Shown here: one piece after another, positions 33,129 to 41,834 of the stretch
Layout: each line of letters opens with the position of its first letter
Position numbering within the stretch: position 1 is the first letter of the stretch
NCBI GenBank assembly: GCA_016932115.1
Contig: JAFGDM010000247.1
Coordinates: 1-42,318, forward strand
Direction: 5' to 3'
Source: Deltaproteobacteria bacterium
Lineage (GTDB): Bacteria > Desulfobacterota > DSM-4660 > Desulfatiglandales > HGW-15
DNA length: 42,318 bases
Notes under the pieces: model-generated
Database searches by the model: none
Told to the model about the DNA's origin: nothing
What the model saw: only the letters and a program-made list of their open reading frames with translations
Program-made: the position numbers and the translations under genes

Positions 33129-33635
33129 TCATTTTCGTTCTCTTGCAAGCGCAACTGCGCCCGTTCTTGCAATTTCCTTTATGCCCAGAGGCTTGAGCAG
33201 CTTCAGAAAAGCATTAATTTTCCCTCCGTCTCCCGTCACCTCCAGGGTGTAAAATTCAGTCCCCACGTCCACAACCCTTGACCTGAAAATATCGGCCATC
33301 CTCAAAATCTCGGCTCGGTTCTCCGGCTTTGCCCGAACTTTCACCAATGCGGTTTCCCTCTGGACATAGTCCGTTTCCGTAAAATCCATGACCTTGATCA
33401 CATTGATCAGTTTATTGAGCTGCTTCTTGATCTGCTCCAGAATGTTCATGTCGCCTTCCGCAACCAGGGTGATCCTGGAAACCAGAGGATCGGTCGTTTC
33501 AGAAACACAGAGGCTGTCAATGTTAAATCCCCGGCCGCTAAAAAATCCTGCGACTCTTGAGAGCACCCCGGGCTGATTATCCACCAGCATAGAGAGAATG
33601 TGTCGTCTCGATTCCTGATTATGGTTGTTGTTCAT
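33129..33635 (-). CDS. ilvN: Acetolactate synthase, small regulatory subunit
   Basis: Regulatory partner of IlvB, giving feedback inhibition by valine. An N-terminal ACT domain (HILSMLVDNQPGVLSRVAGFFSGRGFNIDSL) is followed by a linker and the conserved C-terminal domain (LVKVRAKPENRAEILRMADIFRSRVVDVG). Length 168 residues matches the IlvH/IlvN family. The track start at 33782 is not credible. The ATG at 33635 has GGAGGT six bases upstream. It lies 153 bases after ilvB, a larger gap than elsewhere in the operon, and I found no terminator or promoter in it. Confidence 0.95.
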   Translation of the reverse strand: MNNNHNQESRRHILSMLVDNQPGVLSRVAGFFSGRGFNIDSLCVSETTDPLVSRITLVAEGDMNILEQIKKQLNKLINVIKVMDFTETDYVQRETALVKVRAKPENRAEILRMADIFRSRVVDVGTEFYTLEVTGDGGKINAFLKLLKPLGIKEIARTGAVALARERK

Positions 33636-33788
33636 GATGTACCTCCACGACTCGTTGAATCCTCCTTTGTACAAGCAGGCCGGTAAAGCCCGCCCCTGAG
33701 AGCCCATCGGAAAGGCGCACGGTGCAAGTAAAAGATGATAGAGGCAAGAGGGATTCCCGGCCGTGCACCTTGCGCAGCGCACCGCTTT

Positions 33789-35492
33789 TTAGACCAGCAA
33801 CATCTCCGTAATCGGTTTCCCTGACGGGACCATGGGATAGACGCACTCCTCTCTTTCAACCACAAAGTCCATTATGACGGCTTTGGGAGTCGAGAGCCCT
33901 TTTTTGATTGTCTTTTCGACTTCCGCAGGTTTCGTCGCCCTCAATCCAACCGCGCCATAGGCCTCTGCGAGTCTCACAAAATCAGGAGCCTCGATCATTT
34001 GCGTGCACGAGTAGCAACAATCGTAAAAAAGCTGCTGCCATTGGCGGACCATGCCAAGATAGCCGTTGTTGAGGATGACGACCTTGATAGGAAGCTTGTA
34101 CTGCATCACTGTGCCCATTTCTTGGATATTCATCTGGATGCTGCCGTCTCCGGCCACATCCACCACGAGCTTGTCGGGGCATGCAATCTGGGCGCCTATC
34201 GCCGCAGGCAAGCCGAAGCCCATGCACCCCAGACCCCCGGAGGTGATGAAATGATTGGGCTGATCAAAGTGATAATATTGAGCGGCCCACATCTGGTTTT
34301 GACCCACCTCAGTGGCGATGATCGCCTGACCCTTTGTCAGTTCCCAGAGCTTCTCCACCACGAACTGAGGTTTGATAGTATCCCTCTGCTCATAGGCAAG
34401 AGGCTTTGTCGCCTTCCATTGGTCGATCCGGCTTAGCCACGGTGCCCGGATCGTGCCCAAATCACCCAAGTCCTCATCAGCCAAAAGGCGATTCAGCTTC
34501 TCGAGTGTGATTTTGCAATCCCCCACAATAGGGACGGAAACCGAAATGTTTTTCCGAATGGACGTAGGGTCGATATCGATATGAATGATTTGCGCATGGG
34601 GAGCAAAAGCGTCAACCTTTCCGGTGACCCTGTCGTCGAAGCGGACGCCTACGGCAATCATCAAATCACATTCCGAAGAAGAGATGTTGGCGCGATAGGT
34701 CCCGTGCATCCCGATCATGCCGAGCCAGAGGGGATCACCGGCCGGATATGCGCCCAAACCCATTAGAGTAGAAGTCACAGGCGCATGGATCTTCCTGGCG
34801 AATTCAGTGAGTTCCTTGGAAGCTTTCGACAGGATGACGCCGCCTCCTGCGAAAACCAGCGGTTTTCTCGCCTCCTTGATCAACTTTATCACCTTGGGCA
34901 ATTGCTTCACGTTCGGCTCGTAAGTGGGGTTATATGATTTGAGCTGCACCTCTTTGATGGGCGTGTACACGGTTGATCCCTGCATGACATCCTTGGGGAT
35001 GTCCACAAGCACCGGACCGGGTCGACCGGAATGAGCGATATGGAAAGCTTCTTTCAGCATTCTGCCCAAATCTTCAACGCTTTTTACCAGGTAGTTGTGC
35101 TTCGTGCACGGCCTTGTGATCCCCACAATGTCGACCTCCTGGAAGGCGTCATTGCCGATCAGTTGAGTCGGAACCTGACCGGTAAGGACCACCACGGGAA
35201 TAGAATCCATGTAAGCCGAGGCAATGCCTGACACGGTGTTGGTGGCACCCGGTCCGGAAGTTACCAGACAAACCCCCACCTTTCCCGAGGCCCGGGCGTA
35301 TCCATCGGCCGCATGAACAGCAGCCTGTTCATGTCGTGTCATGATGTGACGGAGATCGGATTTGGCCAGTTGATCGTAAATGTCGATGACCGCGCCGCCC
35401 GGATACCCAAAAAGGGTGTCCACTCCTTCTTCCCGTAAAACGTCGATAATGATTTTTGCTCCCTTGGTTTTGATCTTTCTCACCCCTTTCAC
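33789..35492 (-). CDS. ilvB: Acetolactate synthase, large catalytic subunit
   Basis: Thiamine-diphosphate enzyme condensing two pyruvates, or pyruvate plus 2-ketobutyrate, at the start of valine and isoleucine synthesis. It shows the catalytic Glu region (LFGYPGGAVIDIYDQL and MTRHEQAAVHAADGYARA), a FAD-binding middle domain (LMGLGAYPAGDPLWLGMIG), and the TDP/Mg motif (VAGDGSIQMN then ILNNGYLGMVRQWQ). Length 567 residues is normal. The start is a GTG at 35492 with AAAGGG close by, and a second GTG three codons later is an alternative. It lies seven bases after leuD. Forms a complex with IlvN. Confidence 0.95.
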   Translation of the reverse strand: MKGVRKIKTKGAKIIIDVLREEGVDTLFGYPGGAVIDIYDQLAKSDLRHIMTRHEQAAVHAADGYARASGKVGVCLVTSGPGATNTVSGIASAYMDSIPVVVLTGQVPTQLIGNDAFQEVDIVGITRPCTKHNYLVKSVEDLGRMLKEAFHIAHSGRPGPVLVDIPKDVMQGSTVYTPIKEVQLKSYNPTYEPNVKQLPKVIKLIKEARKPLVFAGGGVILSKASKELTEFARKIHAPVTSTLMGLGAYPAGDPLWLGMIGMHGTYRANISSSECDLMIAVGVRFDDRVTGKVDAFAPHAQIIHIDIDPTSIRKNISVSVPIVGDCKITLEKLNRLLADEDLGDLGTIRAPWLSRIDQWKATKPLAYEQRDTIKPQFVVEKLWELTKGQAIIATEVGQNQMWAAQYYHFDQPNHFITSGGLGCMGFGLPAAIGAQIACPDKLVVDVAGDGSIQMNIQEMGTVMQYKLPIKVVILNNGYLGMVRQWQQLFYDCCYSCTQMIEAPDFVRLAEAYGAVGLRATKPAEVEKTIKKGLSTPKAVIMDFVVEREECVYPMVPSGKPITEMLLV

Positions 35493-35499
35493 TTTCCCT

Positions 35500-35994
35500 T
35501 TATAATGAGCCTCTTGCCTTGATATAACTCACGAGGCCGCCGGCTTGAATAATTTCACGCATAAAAACAGGAATGGCTTTCGCAGAAACTCGAACGCCCG
35601 CGTTCGCACCCCTGATTTCACCTGTTTCAAGATCCACCGTCAATGTCTCACCTTCCGAGTAGATGTCAAAAGCTTCGTCGCTCTCCAGGATCGGCAACCC
35701 GATATTGAAAGCGCTCCTGTAAAAGATCCTTGCAAAGCTTTTCGCCACCACCAGGCCGATCCCTGCCGCCTTTATGGCCAGGGGCGCATGCTCCCTCGAG
35801 GAGCCGCAACCGAAATTCTTCCCGGCAACGATGATGTCCCCTTTTCGGACCTCTTTCACAAAATTAGGACTAAGATCCACAAAACAATTCTTTGCCAAGT
35901 CTTCCTTATCCGACACAGTGAGAAATCTTGCAGGGATGATAACATCCGTATCGACATTGTCCCCAAATTTCCAAACCTTTCCTATTAGTTTCAC
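35500..35994 (-). CDS. leuD: 3-isopropylmalate dehydratase, small subunit
   Basis: Swivel-domain subunit of isopropylmalate isomerase, 164 residues. It shows FGDNVDTDVIIPARFL, the conserved GKNFGCGSSREHAPLAIKAAG and SFARIFYRSAFNIGLP. These mark the short LeuD type that pairs with the 420-residue LeuC. With LeuC it isomerises isopropylmalate and also citramalate in the isoleucine route. ATG start 28 bases after leuC, ends seven bases before ilvB. Confidence 0.95.
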   Translation of the reverse strand: MKLIGKVWKFGDNVDTDVIIPARFLTVSDKEDLAKNCFVDLSPNFVKEVRKGDIIVAGKNFGCGSSREHAPLAIKAAGIGLVVAKSFARIFYRSAFNIGLPILESDEAFDIYSEGETLTVDLETGEIRGANAGVRVSAKAIPVFMREIIQAGGLVSYIKARGSL

Positions 35995-36022
35995 TTTGCT
36001 TCACCCCCAACCTCTTGTTTTT

Positions 36023-37288
36023 CTACACATCCTCGGGCGACCCGATCCGTCCCAGTATCGCTGAGGCTGCGGCAATGGCCGGGCTAGCCAAATAGACTTC
36101 GCTTTTTGGATGCCCCATGCGGCCCACAAAATTTCTGTTGGTCGTTGAAAGGGCCTTTTCCCCTTCCGCCAGGATTCCCAGATGCCCGCCCAAACATGGA
36201 CCGCAAGAGGGCGGACCGACCACGGCGCCTGCGTCCAAGAACGTCTCAACGAGTCCTTCCTGGATTGCCTTTTTGAAGATCCACTGGGAACCGGGAAGCA
36301 CAATCAACCTTGTTCCCTTGGCCACTCCTTTCCCTTTCAAAATGGCCGCTACGATCCTTAGGTCATCCAGGCGGCCGTTTGTGCAAGATCCGATGAACAC
36401 CTGATCCAGCGTCACAAGCCCCACCTTCGACACGGGACGCACATTATCAGGGGAATGGGGAAAGGCGACCTGAGGTTCGATTTTTTCGGCGGGGATTTTG
36501 AGAACCCTCTCATAGACCGCACCATCATCGCTCTTGAACATCAAGGGTTCTCTCACGCTTCTTTCGGAGAAATAGTTTACCGTAATGTCGTCAGGTTCCA
36601 CAATCCCGTTCTTCGCCCCGCCTTCCACTGCCATGTTTGTCATGGTGAACCTTTGGTCCATGGGAAGATTTCGGATCGTCTCCCCGCAAAATTCCAGAGA
36701 TTTGTAGTTGGCGCCCTCCACGCCGATCTGACCCAGGGTGAAAAGAATCAGATCTTTTCCGCCTACCCAGGGCATGAGTTTCCCTTGATATTCCACCCGG
36801 ATGGTGGAAGGCACTTTCAGCCATGCCATACCCGTGGCCATCACGGCTCCAAGATCCGTGCTCCCGACCCCGGTGGAAAAAGCTCCCAGGGCACCGTAGG
36901 TGCAGGTATGACTGTCCGCCCCGATCACAAGATCACCAGGGCCGACCAATCCTTTTTCGGGGAGGATCACATGCTCAATTCCACCGTCCCCCATTTCGTA
37001 GTAATGGGCGATCTTGTGCTTGATAGCAAAGTTTTTCATCACCTTTGCCTGCTGCGCGGAAGGGATGTCCTTGTTGGGTACAAAGTGGTCGGCCACTAAA
37101 GCGATCTTCTCCGCATCAAACACCTTTTCGCGGCCGATCTCTTCGAACACCTGAATAGCCAAAGGCGCCGTAATGTCGTTTGCCAGAGCCAAGTCCACTC
37201 TCGCCTTGATCAGCTCCCCCGGTTTTACAGCCTTTAACCCGGCATGGAAAGCCAGTATTTTTTCCGTTATGGTCATGGGATGAGACAT
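36023..37288 (-). CDS. leuC: 3-isopropylmalate dehydratase, large subunit
   Basis: Catalytic [4Fe-4S] subunit, 421 residues, of the short LeuC/homoaconitase type. All three cluster Cys are seen: GSCTNGRLDDL and PSCGPCLGG. Other signatures are VIGADSHTCTYGALGAFSTGVG and VDLALANDITAPLA. This contrasts with the aconitase at 11872, which reads GSS at the first Cys position. ATG start with GGAAAGGAAG upstream. An internal ATG four codons on is an alternative. It lies 67 bases after leuA. Confidence 0.95.
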   Translation of the reverse strand: MSHPMTITEKILAFHAGLKAVKPGELIKARVDLALANDITAPLAIQVFEEIGREKVFDAEKIALVADHFVPNKDIPSAQQAKVMKNFAIKHKIAHYYEMGDGGIEHVILPEKGLVGPGDLVIGADSHTCTYGALGAFSTGVGSTDLGAVMATGMAWLKVPSTIRVEYQGKLMPWVGGKDLILFTLGQIGVEGANYKSLEFCGETIRNLPMDQRFTMTNMAVEGGAKNGIVEPDDITVNYFSERSVREPLMFKSDDGAVYERVLKIPAEKIEPQVAFPHSPDNVRPVSKVGLVTLDQVFIGSCTNGRLDDLRIVAAILKGKGVAKGTRLIVLPGSQWIFKKAIQEGLVETFLDAGAVVGPPSCGPCLGGHLGILAEGEKALSTTNRNFVGRMGHPKSEVYLASPAIAAASAILGRIGSPEDV

Positions 37289-37355
37289 AAACAGTCTTCC
37301 TTTCCGATCTTCTGTCTCCAGGATTCCGGATTCCCGGTTCTGTCTTCTTTTACCT

Positions 37356-38900
37356 TTAAAGCCCTCTTTCCTCCGCGGAAAGGGACGGGTTCCTCTTGAG
37401 ATATTCCAGGCGATTCAGGCCGTTGACATAGGCCTTGGCGCTTGCGATGAAGATGTCGGGATCCGCTCCTTTTCCGAGGGCCACAAATCCGTTTTCCTGC
37501 AGGCGCACCATGACCTCCCCCTGTGCATCCGTTCCTCCGCTGATGGCGTTGATTGAGAACCGAACAAGCCTGGACCTTGTCCCTGTCATTTTGGCTATCG
37601 TGTTGAAGGTCGCGTCAATCGGACCTACGCCGAACCCCGCACCCTGGGAATCCTGACCGTCGATCTTGAGTTTCACCGTTGCCGTCGGTACGGCCACCGT
37701 TCCACTCACCACATTTAAATAATCAAGTTGGTATATGTCAGGCACTCGAAGGATTTCCTCGGCCACGAGCACTTCGATATCTTCATCCAGGATCTCCTTC
37801 CTTTTGTCCGCCAATTCCTTGAAACGGGCAAAGACGCGATCCAAATCCTTTTCTAAAAGATCGTATCCGAGCGATGTAAGCTTCTGTCTGAAGGCATGCC
37901 GTCCTGAGTGCTTTCCCAAAACCAGACGGTTAGTAGAAAGTCCGACGATCTCCGGTTCCATGATTTCGTAGGTCATCCTGTTCTTGAGAACGCCGTCCTG
38001 GTGGATGCCCGCCTCATGGGCAAACGCATTGGCACCCACGATCGCCTTGTTGGGCTGAACGACGATTCCCGTTATCATGCTCACAAGCCTGCTTGCCGGA
38101 TGGATTTCCCTGGTGTTGACACTGGTGGTCAGTCCAAGATGCTCCTTTCGGGTGTAAAGGCCCATCACCACTTCTTCCAATGACGTGTTGCCCGCTCTTT
38201 CTCCAATGCCGTTTATGGTAACCTCCACCTGGCGCGCACCGCCTTTGAGTCCCGCAAGGCTGTTGGCTGTCGCCAGCCCCAGGTCGTTGTGGCAGTGAAC
38301 ACTCAAAACCACCTGCTTCATACCCGGGGTTTTCTCCCGCACATATGCCACGAGCCGCCCGAACTCATCGGGCATGGCGTATCCCACCGTGTCCGGCAGA
38401 TTGACAGTGGTAGCCCCTGCAGAAATAACCGCCCCGAAAACTTTGCAGAGAAAATCGGGATCGCTCCGGGAGCCGTCTTCGGCCGAGAACTCCACGTTAT
38501 CCGTAAGGCTCTTGGCATACTTTACCGCATCCACCGCAGCTTCCACAACCTGGTCGCGTGTCATTTTGAGCTTGTGTTCCAGATGAATGTCCGAGGTCGC
38601 AATAAAAGTGTGAATTCGGGGGTGGGTCGCCCCTTTGACGGAACCCCACGCTTTGTCGATGTCCTCTTTTGACGCCCGGGCAAGGGCGGCTATTTGGCTG
38701 TTCCGGATTCTGCCTGCAACCTCCCTGACGGCATCGAAATCACCCTGCGATGCAGCCGGAAATCCCGCTTCAATCACGTCGACCCCGAGTTTTTCAAGTT
38801 GAATCGCAAGGCGCATTTTTTCAGCCGTATTCATGCTTGCCCCCGGCGACTGCTCGCCGTCTCTCAGGGTCGTATCAAAAATCACAACTTTTTCTGTCAT
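37356..38900 (-). CDS. leuA: 2-isopropylmalate synthase
   Basis: First committed step of leucine synthesis: acetyl-CoA plus 2-ketoisovalerate. It belongs to the DRE-TIM barrel family: [16 protein letters not shown] at the N-terminus, metal His in [36 protein letters not shown], and the LeuA-type KHSGRHAF. The last 120 residues form the leucine-sensing allosteric domain ([25 protein letters not shown]). Length 514 residues is normal. ATG start 11 bases after cimA. Likely feedback-inhibited by leucine as well as controlled by the leader upstream. Confidence 0.95.
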   Translation of the reverse strand: MTEKVVIFDTTLRDGEQSPGASMNTAEKMRLAIQLEKLGVDVIEAGFPAASQGDFDAVREVAGRIRNSQIAALARASKEDIDKAWGSVKGATHPRIHTFIATSDIHLEHKLKMTRDQVVEAAVDAVKYAKSLTDNVEFSAEDGSRSDPDFLCKVFGAVISAGATTVNLPDTVGYAMPDEFGRLVAYVREKTPGMKQVVLSVHCHNDLGLATANSLAGLKGGARQVEVTINGIGERAGNTSLEEVVMGLYTRKEHLGLTTSVNTREIHPASRLVSMITGIVVQPNKAIVGANAFAHEAGIHQDGVLKNRMTYEIMEPEIVGLSTNRLVLGKHSGRHAFRQKLTSLGYDLLEKDLDRVFARFKELADKRKEILDEDIEVLVAEEILRVPDIYQLDYLNVVSGTVAVPTATVKLKIDGQDSQGAGFGVGPIDATFNTIAKMTGTRSRLVRFSINAISGGTDAQGEVMVRLQENGFVALGKGADPDIFIASAKAYVNGLNRLEYLKRNPSLSAEERGL

Positions 38901-38911
38901 GAAATAACCTC

Positions 38912-40486
38912 CTATTTTCCATTCAACACTCTGGAAAGTTTATATTGCACACTATCCACCAGGGCCTGCCAGCTCGCTTCAATCACGTTCTCGGACACAC
39001 CGATGGTCGACCATATTTCACGGGCATCCCTTGATTCAATCTGCACCCGCACCTTCGCAGCCGTACCGTCGCTCCCGTCAATGACTCGGACCTTGAAGTC
39101 TACCAACTTCATTTCCTCCACCTGGGGAAAGAACTTTTGTAGCGCCTTTCGAAGAGCATTATCCATCGCGTTGACCGGACCCTCTCCTTCGGCCGCTGTG
39201 ATCTCGTAATCATCCGCTACGGAGATCTTGATAGTGGCTTGAGAAGAACTCGGGCCTGAGCGGTTTTTTTCAATGGTTATCCGCAGGGATTCGAGGTTGA
39301 AGGGATCTTCAAACTGGCCTGTCACTTTCTTTATGAGGAGTTCCAGAGATCCCTCTGCCGCATCGAACTGGTAGCCCTGATCCTCCAGCCTCTTGATCTC
39401 CTGGACGATTTTCTCGCTGCCCCAGCCTTCGCCTCCCACCTTCACACCCAATTCCCTTGCTTTGTACTCAATGTTGCTCTTGCCTGAAAGGTCTGAGACC
39501 AGCACCCGCCTGCGGTTGCCCACCTTTTCCGGATCGATGTGTTCATAGGCCGCAGGGTTCTTGAGGATGGCGTTCACATGAACCCCCCCCTTGTGTGCAA
39601 AGGCGCTCTTGCCCACAAAAGGGCGCTGATTGATGGGAGGCATGTTGGCCACCTCGCTCACAAAACGGGAGAGCTCGGTCAGTTTCCCGAGTGTTTCTTC
39701 AGGAATACAGCCGTATCCCATCTTGGCCTGTAGAGCGCCGATAACCCCCGTTAGATCGGTATTGCCGCACCGCTCACCATAGCCGTTCACCGTTCCCTGC
39801 ACCATCACGGCGCCGGCTTGGACGGCCTCCAGCGAGTTGGCAAGAGCCAGGCCGCAATCGTTGTGGGCATGAATTCCCAGGGCAGCCGTGACGAAAGGTG
39901 ACACCTTCTCGATAATCTTACGGATCTCATGGGGCAAGGTGCCGCCGTTGGTATCGCAAAGAACAATGAAATCCGCTCCGCCCCCCATTGCAGCCTGCAG
40001 AGTCCTGATCGAATAGTCGGGGTTGCTCTTGTAACCGTCAAAGAAATGCTCCGCGTCGTAAATCACCCGGCGGTCTCGTTTTTTCAAAAAGGAGACGCTG
40101 TCTTCGATCATGGCCAGGTTTTCATCCGTGTCAATACCCAAAATCTCCGTGACATGGAGGACCCAGCTCTTCCCGAAGATCGTTACCGTCTCCGTTTCGG
40201 TTTTCAGGAGAGCCTGGATGTTCAGGTCGATTTCAGGTCGCATATTGGGTCGCCGGGTGCTCCCGAATGCCGTGAGGCGTGCCTTATTGAGCCGGGCGCT
40301 CCGTGCCATCTCGAAGAATCGTTCATCCTTCGGGTTTGACCCGGGCCATCCCCCCTCCACGTAGTGGACCCCGAATTCATCAAGCTTTCCGGCGATCCGG
40401 AGTTTGTCTTCCGCCGAGAAGTTCACCTGCTCGCCCTGTGTTCCGTCACGAAGGGTGGTGTCATAGAGGAGGATTTGCTTTGCCAT
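38912..40486 (-). CDS. cimA: (R)-citramalate synthase
   Basis: Condenses pyruvate and acetyl-CoA to citramalate, which LeuCD and LeuB turn into 2-ketobutyrate, giving isoleucine without threonine. It is a DRE-TIM protein related to Leu[77 protein letters not shown]. The GTQGEQVNF sequence and 524-residue length match the CimA group described in Geobacter-type bacteria rather than LeuA. A C-terminal regulatory domain is present. First structural gene of the operon, starting at an ATG 14 bases after the attenuator U tract, with GGAGAG in that spacer. Confidence 0.93.
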   Translation of the reverse strand: MAKQILLYDTTLRDGTQGEQVNFSAEDKLRIAGKLDEFGVHYVEGGWPGSNPKDERFFEMARSARLNKARLTAFGSTRRPNMRPEIDLNIQALLKTETETVTIFGKSWVLHVTEILGIDTDENLAMIEDSVSFLKKRDRRVIYDAEHFFDGYKSNPDYSIRTLQAAMGGGADFIVLCDTNGGTLPHEIRKIIEKVSPFVTAALGIHAHNDCGLALANSLEAVQAGAVMVQGTVNGYGERCGNTDLTGVIGALQAKMGYGCIPEETLGKLTELSRFVSEVANMPPINQRPFVGKSAFAHKGGVHVNAILKNPAAYEHIDPEKVGNRRRVLVSDLSGKSNIEYKARELGVKVGGEGWGSEKIVQEIKRLEDQGYQFDAAEGSLELLIKKVTGQFEDPFNLESLRITIEKNRSGPSSSQATIKISVADDYEITAAEGEGPVNAMDNALRKALQKFFPQVEEMKLVDFKVRVIDGSDGTAAKVRVQIESRDAREIWSTIGVSENVIEASWQALVDSVQYKLSRVLNGK

Positions 40487-40500
40487 AGCTTCTCTCCATC

Positions 40501-40543
40501 AAAAAAAAGAACCGTTATCAGCTCTGGGCTGATAACGGTTCTT
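40501..40543 (-). terminator. Attenuator terminator hairpin before cimA
   Basis: On the minus strand AAGAACCGTTATCAGC (40528-40543), loop CCAGA, GCTGATAACGGTTCTT (40507-40522), then U residues to 40501. A perfect 16-bp stem with a U tract: a textbook intrinsic terminator, placed between a leader peptide and the first structural gene of its own operon. Confidence 0.95.
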
Positions 40544-40654
40544 CGCGGATCTTTTTGCTGCTACGTCATTACCAGGCCCCGGGGTCCAAGGTCGACGACC
40601 TCGACAGGAAGAAGCAGTAGGGATAGGAGAAACCCTACTGCGCCGATAATGACG
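40529..40654 (-). promoter_or_regulatory. Attenuator alternative pairings (segments 1, 2 and 3)
   Basis: Segment 1 CGTCATTATCGG (40643-40654) can pair with segment 2 CTGGTAATGACG (40564-40575) over 12 bp with two G-U pairs (protector). Segment 2 can instead pair through CTGGTAATG with CGTTATCAG (40529-40537) in the 5' arm of the terminator: 9 bp, two G-U pairs (antiterminator). Segment 1 covers Ile/Val codons 10-13 of the leader, and segment 2 is its last four sense codons. A ribosome stalled at the Ile/Val codons would cover segment 1 and free segment 2 to block the terminator. A ribosome reaching the stop would cover segment 2 and allow termination. Confidence 0.85.
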
Positions 40655-40680
40655 ATAATGTCGTTCCCGAAATTCATCAT
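40561..40680 (-). CDS. Branched-chain amino acid operon leader peptide
   Basis: A 39-codon ORF not in the supplied track: MMNFGNDIIVIIGAVGFLLS, then LLLLPVEVVDLGPRGLVMT and TAG. Eighteen of 39 residues are Ile, Val or Leu (4 Ile, 6 Val, 8 Leu), with runs IIVII and LLLL. AGGAAG lies 11 bases before the first ATG (14 before the second). It sits between a strong promoter and the terminator hairpin, directly before cimA. The peptide probably has no function once made. Its translation would measure charged Ile, Val and Leu tRNA, as in enterobacterial ilv and leu leaders. Confidence 0.92.
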   Translation of the reverse strand: MMNFGNDIIVIIGAVGFLLSLLLLPVEVVDLGPRGLVMT

Positions 40681-40714
40681 GCTAAAAAATGCTTCCTAGA
40701 ACTTATTTAGGCTG

Positions 40715-40743
40715 ACAGTAGACCCGTTCTTTCCCCATGTCAA
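40715..40743 (-). promoter_or_regulatory. Promoter of the branched-chain amino acid operon
   Basis: On the minus strand a perfect TTGACA (40738-40743), 17-base spacer and TACTGT (40715-40720). Transcription would begin near 40708, about 28 bases before the leader peptide start. No other promoter is apparent for the nine genes downstream. Confidence 0.85.
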
Positions 40744-40800
40744 GCTTTATTTTAGGTCCCGACAAAAGAAGGCAAAAACCGGCACTAAAACAAAAAATGC

Positions 40801-41466
40801 TCAGGGTTCAAATACACACAGTCCTCTGATGCTTCCCGCACCGAACTGCTCCATGGTTTCAGCCGCAACCGTCAATCCTTCTTTAAGATAGACCGCATCG
40901 ATCCCGGGCACCGCATAGGTATAAAAAAGTACATTGGCCGAGTCGTCTTTCACCCTGGTTTTTTCATCCGCGCCCTGGCACAAAATACAGATGATGTCCT
41001 TTTCATCCCGGAGAACGATCTCTCTCTCTTTGGTCGTGAACCGACGGCCTCCCATTCCTTCGCCCGTCTCTCCCTCCCGCGCTATGTCCAGGGTTAACCG
41101 GCCCTCGATCCGATCGTAATCCGTAACAGCCACCAGAATTCCCGCACACATCTCGGCCATGAAGTGGGCGTCCACCGGAAGGTTGTACCGAGGGAATCCG
41201 CTGTTCACCGTTCTCTTCAAATGCTTCGACAGGGGACACTCAAAGCCGAAGCTTTGAAAAAACTCGTCGTACCTATTGATTCGCTGCGTTATTTCAGCAA
41301 GTGTATCCCGCTTTCGCATTTTTCGCAGGAGCTTTCTTTTGTATTGGTCATACCCATGCTGAGCGGCCATGGCTTTGCAGCCGGTGATGAGTGTCAGCCC
41401 GAAAGCCACACCCGGGTACCTGGCCTGATAGGCGGCTGAAATCGAGAAGTCTATCCACGAACCCAC
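40801..41466 (-). CDS. B3/B4 (PheT-type tRNA-binding) domain protein
   Basis: A stand-alone protein with the B3/4 domain found in the beta chain of phenylalanyl-tRNA synthetase, where it edits mischarged tRNA. Features are NSGFPRYNLPVDAHFMAEMCAGILVAVTDYDRIEG, RDEKDIICILCQGADEKTRVKD and the end FYTYAVPGIDAVYLKEGL. Stand-alone members probably bind tRNA or amino acids, but their role is not settled. The track start at 41514 is a TTG. The GTG at 41466 has GGAG eight bases upstream and fits the family start (221 residues). It lies 58 bases upstream of the branched-chain promoter and reads in the same direction, beginning just after the truncated integrase. Confidence 0.75.
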   Translation of the reverse strand: MGSWIDFSISAAYQARYPGVAFGLTLITGCKAMAAQHGYDQYKRKLLRKMRKRDTLAEITQRINRYDEFFQSFGFECPLSKHLKRTVNSGFPRYNLPVDAHFMAEMCAGILVAVTDYDRIEGRLTLDIAREGETGEGMGGRRFTTKEREIVLRDEKDIICILCQGADEKTRVKDDSANVLFYTYAVPGIDAVYLKEGLTVAAETMEQFGAGSIRGLCVFEP

Positions 41467-41480
41467 GACGTTATCTCCTT

Positions 41481-41834
41481 TCACGACATTCCCTTCTCGC
41501 AATCCTTGCCACAATATCTCCCATAGTTCGCGAGGTGGCTGAGTAATCCCTCAACCTCCTTCTTACCCATGTCTTTGGAATGAGTTTTCCCCCCGTAAAA
41601 TTCCACGAATTGGAGAATCCGGTCGCAATATGTTTGTTCCGTCCGATATGCATAGCGGCAGAATCTCAGCACGTGCTTCACCTGGTCCATCAGATGTAAG
41701 CTGCTGTCAGGCCTAAATTTTGGCTTGTTTTCCATACCATCAGTTTGTAAAATAAAAAACTGGAAAATTGCACTATCCTTTTCCGCATTTATAGATTCTA
41801 AATTTAATGCGAGAATATTTGGATTTTTTACCAT
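41481..41834 (-). pseudogene. Truncated integron/phage-type tyrosine recombinase, N-terminal part
   Basis: Residues about 45-102 match the N-terminal core-binding (SAM-like) domain of integron and XerC-type integrases: MDQVKHVLRFCRYAYRTEQTY, RILQFVEFYGGKTHSKDMG, EEVEGFLSHLA-like KKEVEGLLSHLA. After HLA the expected sequence stops and is replaced by NYGRYCGKDCEKGMS and a stop. The whole catalytic domain with the R-H-R-Y residues is missing, and no other frame downstream restores it. The B3/4 gene starts within 20 bases. The likely original start is the ATG at 41735, since the first 33 residues do not look like the family. A remnant of a mobile element, not an active enzyme. Confidence 0.75.

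Noticed and set aside
33636-33788. Possible small gene or regulatory element in the ilvB-ilvN gap
   Set aside because: Only a 6-bp GGTGCA/TGCACC pairing was seen, with no U tract, promoter or credible ORF. The track ORF extension of ilvN is not supported by its start.
40364-40699. 111-residue plus-strand ORF over the leader region
   Set aside because: It is the antisense of the leader peptide, terminator and cimA start, which explain the sequence fully.
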